Source: Theodoxus fluviatilis (Eukaryota > Mollusca > Gastropoda > Cycloneritida > Neritidae). Taken from it: a DNA stretch of 15,000 bases. The first letter of the stretch is position 1, and each line of letters begins with the position of its first letter. This document shows positions 9,773 to 15,000 of the stretch, in pieces. The stretch lies in NCBI GenBank assembly GCA_034096865.1, contig JAWQFJ010002817.1, positions 1-15,000 on the forward strand, in the 5' to 3' direction. The position numbers and the translations under genes were made by a program. A model generated the notes under the pieces. It ran no database searches and was not told the DNA's origin. It saw nothing but the letters and a program-made list of their open reading frames with translations.

Positions 9773-10046
9773 CTGCATGGACTTGATCAAGAGACGCTGA
9801 AGGTGGAAGCGCCTCGTGGAGGAAATCTCGTGTTTGCATCGAAGCCGCCAGAGTTGCAGGATGCTCTTGATGACGTTGGCGGCTGCTTCGCTTCGCCTCT
9901 TATCGTTGAGGACGCGCGTCAGGAAGTTGTGCACGTACTTCTCCGAGCGGGACTGCTCCAACTTGGCGGCCAGCACTGCCACCAGCAGCGCGGTGGTGCC
10001 CACGCCGAGCAGGCCCGACGTCACCGAAATGAAGCGTCCGCAGTAA
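9773..10046 (-). CDS. KCNN: SK-type Ca2+-activated K+ channel exon: S6 and start of calmodulin-binding domain
   Basis: This exon continues the pore exon at 14335-14112. The acceptor is GGGGCTGCAG before TTACTGCGG; the donor is CAG|GTGAGG, a near-perfect consensus. Length is 274 bp: one base completes the split codon, then 91 codons. Residues in order are YCGRF, the S6 helix GLLGVGTTALLVAVLAAKLE (SK family [20 protein letters not shown]), SRSEKYVHNF (family TKAEKHVHNF), and the calmodulin-binding part with AAANVI (family AAANVL) through RFHLQRLLIKSMQ. SK channels are plasma-membrane potassium channels that open when constitutively bound calmodulin binds calcium, giving afterhyperpolarisation. 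There is no stop, and the S6 match is strong. The segment after AAANVI is clearly diverged from the vertebrate proteins, so this is probably a lineage-specific or divergent paralog. Exons for the rest of the calmodulin-binding domain and the C-terminal coiled coil are not in the window. Confidence 0.93.
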
Positions 10047-10070
10047 CTGCAGCCCCAACAAAACTGTCGA

Positions 10071-11135
10071 TCAGGCAGGCAGGTAGAGAGCGTGTCAGTT
10101 ATTCGATTTTGTAGGTCGTTTGGTTATCAATCAGGCAGCCAGGCGGTCAGGCAGGCGGACAGGCAGACAGGCAGACAGACAGGCAGATAGGCATGCAGAG
10201 AACTTGGCAGTCAATCGAATTTGTAGGTCATTCGGTCATCAATCAGACAGCCAGGTGGTCAAGCAGGCAGGCAGGCAGGCAAGCAGGCAGGTTGCCAGGC
10301 AGGCAGGCAAGCAAGCAGGCAGGCTGCCAGAGAAGCAGGCAAGCAAGCAGGCAGGCTGCCAGGCAGGTAGGCAAGCAAGCAGGCAAGCTGCCAGGCAGGT
10401 AGGCAAGCAAGCAGGCAAGCTGCCAGGCAGGTAGGCAAGCAAGCAGGCAGGCTGCCAGGCAGGCAGGCTGCCAGGCAGGCAGGCAAGCAAGCAGGCAGGC
10501 AGCCAGGCAGGTAGGCAAGCAAGCAGGCAGGCTGCCAGGCAGGCAGGCAAGCAAGCAGGCAGCTGCCAGGCAGGTAGGCAAGCAAGCAGGCAAGATGTCA
10601 GGCAGGCAGGCAAGCAAGCAGGCAGGCTGCCAGGCAGGTAGGCAAGCAAGCAGGCAGGCTGCCAGGCAGGTAGGCAAGCAAGCAGGCAGGCTGCCAGGCA
10701 GGCAGGCAAGCAAGCAGGCAAGCTGCCAGACACACAGGCAAGCAAGCAGGCAGGCTGCCAGGCAGGTAGGCAAGCAAGCAGGCAAGCTGCCAGGCAGGTA
10801 GGCAAGCAAGCAGGCAAGCTGCCAGGCAGGTAGGCAGGCAAGCAGGCAAGCTGCCAGGCAGGCAGGCAAGCAAGCAGGCAGGTTGCCAGGCAGGTAGGCA
10901 AGCAAGCAGTCAAGCTGCCAGGCAGGCAGGCAAGCAACTTGTTAGTCGGTTGAACTGTAGGCCATTCGGTCTGTCAGGCAGGCAGTCAGACAGTCAGGCA
11001 GGAAGGCAGGCAGGCATTCATCTTGTCAGTCAGTCGAGTCGGTAGGTCGTTTGGTCGGTCAGGCAGGCAGACTGACAGACAGTTCAGTCCTGTCCAGTAA
11101 AGTCCAGGCAGGCAGGCAGGCAGGCAGCCAGCCAG
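10071..11135. repeat. CAGG/CAAG minisatellite, 32-bp unit, with higher-order spacers
   Basis: The core (about 10290-10940) is built of a 32-bp unit containing CTGCCAGGCAGGTAGGCAAG (for example offset 10389 to 10421), itself made of CAGG and CAAG tetramers, with roughly twenty copies. A different spacer, with TCAGT, TCGA and GTAGGTCRTTYGGTC, appears near 10093, 10200, 10936 and 11026, so the locus has a second level of repetition. All minus-strand frames stay open and translate to Leu/Pro/Ala/Cys/Trp repeats. The period is not a multiple of three and every frame is open, so these are not genes. Confidence 0.95.
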
Positions 11136-11500
11136 CAAGCCAACCACCTTCCGACCAGTCAGTCACCACTTGTTTGGGCAGCCAACCACAAGAACACGGC
11201 CGAGACCGTTGAGCAAGACTGCTCCCAGAGACAGTCCCGTCACTGCAAACGCATCATGCCTTCTGGCTGGCGATGAGGACGTCCATTCATCATAACCCAG
11301 GAGCAATACCGGGTACCTGTGAAGATTGATGTGGAATATTGTGAGAGAAAAAGATTAACGTTTATCCACAGCCAGATTGCATGCTCCTCAAGAGTTGAAG
11401 TGGCGTTTGAATGACAAAAAGTGTAGCCCAATGACCAGGGGGTAAATGTGTGTGGTTTGAGCAACCACCAATGGACGGAAAGGCGCAGTACAAAGGCTGC
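11136..11500. other. Intronic sequence, no firm feature
   Basis: This is more complex than its surroundings. A minus-strand frame after a TTTGCAG acceptor-like site (about 11252) reads VTGLSLGA followed by LLNGLGRVLVV. It faintly recalls an SK S6 helix but does not align collinearly. No other signal is seen. Confidence 0.4.
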
Positions 11501-11718
11501 CACATTTGCCTCTACCATTCTCCATTTGCTTAATTTTTCTCTCCCACTCTTTCCATCCATGTGTCCATTTCTTCCTAGCTGTTCCTTGCTTCCTCGACCT
11601 TCCGTCTTTTAATCGATCTTACTGTCCTCTTCTCTCGCTTTTTCCATTCTCTCCTTCCATTTATCCCTCCCTCGCCCTCTCGTCCTCCTTCCATCTTCCC
11701 CCAACCAATGCATCTCTC

Positions 11719-11790
<72 letters not shown>

Positions 11791-12074
11791 CTTACCTTTG
11801 CTCTATCCGTTCCCCTACTCACCTACCTTCCTGTATGTGAACAAATCCTCCCACCTAAGCAACCATCCATCCATCCATGTCACTGCCTGTCCATCCATCC
11901 ATCTTTCCGTCCGTCCGTGCATCCTGCACTCATTCATTCATCCATCAATTTAACCACCCTCATCTTTCCATCCGTCCGATCAAGTATTTATCCATCATTT
12001 GTGCATCCTTCTATCCAACCACCCTTCCCTCCTTCCTTCCCCCACCCCCTCTATTCATTCATCCGAAAACAAGA
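11501..12074. repeat. Pyrimidine-rich tract with (CT)n and CCAT/CCGT arrays
   Basis: Long C/T-rich sequence. A pure CT dinucleotide run lies at 11722-11787 (about 33 units), followed by loose CCATC and CCGTC repeats to about 12060. The Ser/Leu/Pro/His-rich frames across it are repeat artefacts. Confidence 0.9.
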
Positions 12075-12856
12075 ACAAGAAGGGCAAAGCCCATACGACT
12101 CACATGCTTGACCTTGACCTTTACAAGACCTTGATCTTCAGGTGACCTTCAAGGTCAAGGCCAATCAACTACACCTAGCAATGACATCAAACACTAAACT
12201 AAGAAGCACAATGGTGCTTATTGGCACTTTCTACCATGAGATATAGTCACTTTTAGTGGTTCACTACCCCATTTTGGTCACATTTCATTAGGGTCAAAGT
12301 GACCTTGACCATGATGATATGTGACCAAATGTGTCTCATGATGAAAGTATAACATGTGCCCCACATAATTATTAAGTTTGAAACAGTTATCTTCGATAGT
12401 TCAGGGTCAAGGTCACTTCAAAATATGTATACAATCCAACTTTAAAGAGCTCCTGTGACCTTGACCTTGAAGCAAGGTCAACCAAACTAGTATAAAAAAC
12501 AGGGCTTACTTTGCCCTATATACCATGTATAGGTGAGGTATCCAATCTCAAAAACGTCAGAGAAAATTGAGAAAATGTGAAAAATGGCTGTTTTTTGGAC
12601 AACATTTATGGCCCCTGCGACCTTGACCTTGAAGCAAGGTCAAGTCACTATGTACGTTTTTTTAGGCCTTGTCATCATACACCATCATGTCAAATTGGGT
12701 GTTGATAGACTTAATAGTCTCCGAGAAAAATCCAACGTTAAAGTTTTTCACGGACGCCCGGACGCCCGGACGCCCGGACGCCCGGACGCCCGGACGCCCG
12801 GACGGACGAAACGGGTGAGTACATAGACTCACTTTTGCTTCGCATGTGAGTCAAAA
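12075..12856 (+). mobile_element. TGACCTT-rich interspersed repeat, copy 2 (single unit)
   Basis: It has the same termini as copy 1: ACAAGAAGGGCAAAGCCC at the start, and the hairpin plus GCATGTGAGTC and As at the end. Only one long unit is present, followed by six or seven GGACGCCC repeats (about 12752-12808). About 90 bp near the left end present in copies 1 and 3 is missing. Counting by eye, TGACCTT or AAGGTCA occurs about eleven times in 780 bp. It lies in the SK intron, opposite to the gene's direction. Confidence 0.85.
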
Positions 12857-13080
12857 CCAGCTCATTGTTTTAAGTCGAGGACATGCCTCCTAGCCCCCTG
12901 TGGGATGGGGGTAAGAATAGACCCCCCTGTGGGATGGGGGTAAGAATAGACCCACCGCATCTCTCTACGCGAATCACAAAAGGCGATTAGTTAGGGGCAG
13001 CAGGACTCAACAAGCTCTTGCGCTATCCAGCTCTAGTAATTTTGTGATTAATGGTCTTATTAATGGGTCGTAAATATGCT
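12857..13080. repeat. 29-bp tandem duplication and adjoining probable dispersed repeat
   Basis: Two 29-bp units with GTGGGATGGGGGTAAGAATA sit back to back (first T at 12899, second at 12928). The following stretch, with ACCGCATCTCTCTACG and AAAAGGCGATTAGTTAGGGG, resembles a common gastropod dispersed repeat, but only from memory. Confidence 0.5.
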
Positions 13081-13088
13081 GTCATCCA

Positions 13089-13092
13089 ATCT

Positions 13093-13132
<40 letters not shown>

Positions 13133-13383
13133 ATCGATCAATCAATCGATCGATCAATTAATCGATCAATCAACGAACCAGCCGGCCGGCCAGCCAGCCA
13201 GCCAACTAACCAACAATCAACCAATCAATTGATCGATCAACCATTTAATCAATCAATCAATCAACAATATAATCAATCAACCAACCAATCAGTCAATCGA
13301 TCGATCGATCATTCGATCAAATGATCGATCAATCAATCTATCCATCAACCAATCACTTATCAAACAATCAATCAATCATTCAT
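13089..13383. repeat. AATC tetranucleotide array with GATC clusters
   Basis: ATCA units run almost unbroken, with islands where the unit becomes self-complementary (ATCGATCGATC at about 13129, 13147 and 13297) and a short GCCGGCC/CAGC patch near 13180-13203. It has 4-bp periodicity; the Asn/Gln/Ser-rich frame is an artefact. Confidence 0.95.
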
Positions 13384-13399
13384 TTATACATGCATGGAC

Positions 13400-13512
13400 C
13401 TTCTAAGGACGTTGTCGTCGTACCCGACGGTGAGGATGGGGAATTAGAAGGCCATGAGCAACACACCTCCGTTACGCAGGAACCCTAGTGATTCATGGAG
13501 AGGATGGTCATT
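13400..13512 (-). pseudogene. Decayed duplicate of the SK pore exon
   Basis: The plus-strand stretch from 13396 aligns to the pore exon at 14108 with about 37 of 41 bases identical over the filter and donor region. Homology weakens but stays collinear to about 13512, where the CTCC array begins. On the minus strand it reads TVGYDDNV where the intact exon reads TVGYGDNV, so the filter Gly is Asp. A TAA stop lies four codons before that motif, and there is about 6 nt of inserted sequence plus a 1-nt loss relative to the good exon. The donor dinucleotide and its phase (AGAAG|GTCC) are kept. The S5 half and acceptor are absent, apparently replaced by the microsatellite. It lies inside the intron right after the intact pore exon, as expected for a tandem exon duplication that once offered an alternative pore. 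Confidence 0.8.
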
Positions 13513-13740
13513 CCTCCCTCCCTCCCCCTCCCTCCCTCCCTCCCTCCCTCCCTCCCTCCCTCCCTCCCTCCCACCCTCCCTCCCTCCCTCCCTCCCTCCC
13601 TCCCTCCCTCCCTCCCTCCCTCCCCTCCCTCCCTCCCTCCCTCCCTCCCTCCCTCCCTCCCTCCCTCTCTCCCTCCCTCCCTCCCTCCATCCATCCATCC
13701 ATCCATCCATCCATCCATCCATCCATCCATCCATCCATCC
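13512..13740. repeat. CTCC array passing into CCAT array
   Basis: CCTC units run 13512-13688 with only a few interruptions, then switch cleanly to CCAT until 13740. The minus strand is a long run of GGGA, which has potential for G-quadruplex or triplex structure and would be in the SK pre-mRNA. Pro/Leu/Ser and Gly/Arg/Glu frames are artefacts. Confidence 0.97.
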
Positions 13741-13854
13741 GTCTTTCCGTCCGACCACGTAGCAGTCCATATATCCATCCTATCCTCTAGTCACCCTTCT
13801 CTCATTTCTCCGTTCATTCGTCTTGAAGAAATAAATTTATGCATAGCCGGATGA

Positions 13855-13928
13855 GACCTCAGGAGGGGAGTGAACCTGCTATCTCGCAGTCAAGGGCCGA
13901 ATGATCTGACCACTGCAACGCTGAGGTC
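13855..13928 (-). tRNA. tRNA-like element, degenerate (tRNA pseudogene or SINE head)
   Basis: Read on the minus strand this is 74 nt, the length of a tRNA. It starts GACCTCA and ends TGAGGTC, giving a perfect 7-bp acceptor stem. Inside are an A-box-like TTGCAGTGGTC and a B-box-like GGTTCACTCCC (13876-13866). The D, anticodon and T stems have mismatches, and position 33 is not clearly T, so I cannot name an isotype. A second, better A box (TGGCCGAGTGG, 13954-13944) lies just upstream, as if a tRNA-derived SINE were built from two heads. It is probably not a working tRNA. Confidence 0.5.
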
Positions 13929-13955
13929 TTTGACGCATTTTGACCACTCGGCCAG

Positions 13956-14111
13956 TTTTAAGACGTCAAAAATTTTCTATGTCAGTATTCTGTCCTTACA
14001 TGCGGATCCCGAACGACGTCTACCTGTCATTCCCGAGCGACCACAGGTCTCTCCCCCGTCCCTTACTCGTTTGTACCTAGAGTCACGAGGGAAAGTCAAA
14101 CAGTCAAGGAC
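13956..14111. other. Intron sequence next to the pore exon donor
   Basis: This carries no recognised feature beyond the SK splice donor at its right edge. Confidence 0.5.
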
Positions 14112-14335
14112 CTTCTAGGGACGTTGTCGCCGTAGCCGACGGTCAGGAAGGTAATGGCCACGAGCCAGAAGACCTCTGTGAAGCAAGCGCCGAAGTTGTT
14201 TCTGGAGAAGAAGGCCTCGCACGTGTGCAACGCCCAGACGTTAATGAAGTAGACCATGAGCATGGTCATGATGAGCAGCGTGCCTGGCATGTCCGACATG
14301 TAGGCCTTGAACACGAACAGCCAGTCCATTTTCAC
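14112..14335 (-). CDS. KCNN: SK-type Ca2+-activated K+ channel exon: S5 and pore loop
   Basis: This 224-bp exon has acceptor CTACCTTGCAG before GTGAAAATG and donor AGAAG|GTCCTT. It starts in phase 0 and ends in phase 2, matching the S6 exon at 10046. The product begins VKMDWLFVFKAYMSDMPGTL (SK family FVMKTLMTICPGTV), runs through S5 (LIMTMLMVYFINVWALHTCE), a short turret with NNFG, then the pore helix and filter VFWLVAITFLTVGYGDNVP (SK family MWLISITFLSIGYGDMVP). The GYGD filter is intact and there is no stop. It forms the potassium-selective pore of a tetrameric membrane channel gated by calcium-calmodulin. Upstream exons (N-terminus, S1-S4) must lie beyond position 15000. A tRNA-like sequence begins only a few bases upstream of the acceptor, so the branch point probably falls in or near it. 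SK family assignment is firm; which SK paralog is unknown. Confidence 0.95.
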
Positions 14336-14342
14336 CTGCAAG

Positions 14343-14425
14343 GTAGAGCAGCGTAGACGAGTGGTGAGTGGTCGCGCATGTCATTCAGCAGACTGGGGTT
14401 CGAACCTGGGCTGAAGCACCAGCTC
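14343..14425 (+). repeat. tRNA-derived SINE-like fragment
   Basis: An A-box-like TAGACGAGTGG (14354-14364) and a B-box-like GGTTCGAACC (14397-14406) are about 43 bp apart, in the right order for RNA polymerase III on the plus strand. The sequence runs straight into a GT microsatellite, which could be its tail. I do not recognise the family. Confidence 0.45.
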
Positions 14426-14436
14426 TGTGTGTGTGT

Positions 14437-14509
<73 letters not shown>
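14426..14509. repeat. (GT)n microsatellite, about 40 units
   Basis: An almost pure GT run with one ATG interruption near 14441. It lies in the intron upstream of the SK pore exon. Confidence 0.97.
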
Positions 14510-14511
<2 letters not shown>

Positions 14512-14567
14512 GCGTTTCAAAGTACTAAGCGCTGTGCTATGACGAACGGAGATAAATTCCTTTATAA

Positions 14568-15000
14568 ACAAGAAGGGCAAAGCCAATACGACTCACATGC
14601 TTGACCTTGACCTTTACATGACCTTGACCTTCAGGTGACCTTCAAGGTCAACCAACTATACCTAGCAATGACATCATACACTAAGAAATGCTTTACACAT
14701 TTTCCCTACAAAATACATGTGACCTTGACCCAAGGTCAAGGTCATCCAAGGTCATGCAACACAAAGCTGTTAATTCAGGACATAGGAAGCACAATGGTGC
14801 TTATTGCCACTTTCTACCATGAGATATGGTCACTTTTAGTGGTTCACTACCCCATTTTGGTCACATTTCATAAGGGTCAAAGTGACCTTGACCTTGATGA
14901 TATGTGACCAAATGTGTCTTATGATAAAAGTATAACATGTTCCCCACATAAGTATTAAGTTTGAAACAGTTATCTTCCATAGTTCAGGGTCAAGGTCACT
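14568..15000 (+). mobile_element. TGACCTT-rich interspersed repeat, copy 3 (cut by window end)
   Basis: It starts with the same ACAAGAAGGGCAAAGCC leader and ACGACTCACATGC, and keeps the left-end segment that copy 2 lost. It continues past position 15000 at the AAGTATAACATGT landmark of the first long unit. The orientation is the same as copies 1 and 2. Confidence 0.85.

Larger units (their letters stand above)
10047..14111 (-). other. KCNN: Intron of the SK channel gene, repeat-packed
   Basis: This 4065-bp stretch lies between the two coding exons with GT at the minus-strand start (donor AGAAG|GTCCTT at 14111) and AG at 10048-10047. Exon phases on each side agree: two bases AG plus one base T give a Ser codon, reading NVPRSYCGRF. 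Most of it is tandem repeat, one dispersed repeat copy, a tRNA-like element and a decayed duplicate of the pore exon. Confidence 0.85.

Noticed and set aside
10239..10937. Long minus-strand frames of Leu/Pro/Ala/Cys/Trp repeats
   Set aside because: All three frames are open because a 32-bp minisatellite lacks stop codons; there is no start context, splice signal or non-repeat domain.
11240..11560. 106-residue minus-strand frame
   Set aside because: No domain recognised; it lies in the SK intron and crosses the start of a pyrimidine tract.
13089..13383. AATC array as the 3' tail of another LINE copy
   Set aside because: The LINE at 1-6036 ends in similar units, but no LINE 3' UTR or AATAAA precedes this array.
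13444..13854. Pro/Leu/Ser-rich and Gly/Arg/Glu-rich frames on both strands
   Set aside because: Translations of the CTCC and CCAT arrays.
10071..15000. CRISPR-like array from regularly repeated units
   Set aside because: There are no unique spacers between constant repeats; the arrays are eukaryotic micro- and minisatellites inside a spliced gene.

Overview
This is eukaryotic genomic DNA, most likely from a mollusc and probably a gastropod. The case rests on spliced exons with GT-AG borders, a CR1/L2-group LINE, tRNA-derived sequences, long microsatellites, and a TGACCTT-rich interspersed repeat whose style I associate with gastropod genomes. That last association is from memory, not from a search. 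No complete host gene lies in the window and no prokaryotic features are seen.

Layout. Positions 1 to about 6036 hold one near-full-length, degenerate LINE on the plus strand. It has a broken ORF1 with an SGNH/esterase-like part, and a broken ORF2 with an APE endonuclease and a reverse transcriptase. A 515-bp inverted-repeat DNA element (2784-3298) sits inside the endonuclease and is flanked by an AAT duplication. Removing it restores the reading frame exactly. Positions 6037-7447 are unassigned single-copy-looking DNA. A GT-rich tract follows (7448-7655), then the first of three copies of the TGACCTT-rich repeat (7701-9355; the others are at 12075-12856 and from 14568 past the window end).

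The only host gene recognised is on the minus strand: a small-conductance calcium-activated potassium channel (SK/KCNN family). Two coding exons are visible. The upstream one (14335 to 14112) carries S5, the pore loop and the GYGD selectivity filter. The downstream one (10046 to 9773) carries S6 and the start of the calmodulin-binding domain. Both have good splice sites and their phases match (phase 2 junction). The other exons lie outside the window. The 4065-bp intron between them holds nested CAGG-type minisatellites, a CT tract, AATC, CTCC and CCAT arrays, a tRNA-like element, one copy of the TGACCTT repeat, and a decayed duplicate of the pore exon (13400 to about 13512) in which GYGD reads GYDD.

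The mobile and satellite sequences show no functional link to the channel beyond sitting in or near its introns; the LINE lies antisense to it. I found no convincing new multi-gene system. The observations most worth following up are the decayed second pore exon, the architecture of the TGACCTT repeat (nuclear-receptor-like half-sites, terminal hairpin, variable number of long tandem units), and the exactly datable nested insertion in the LINE.
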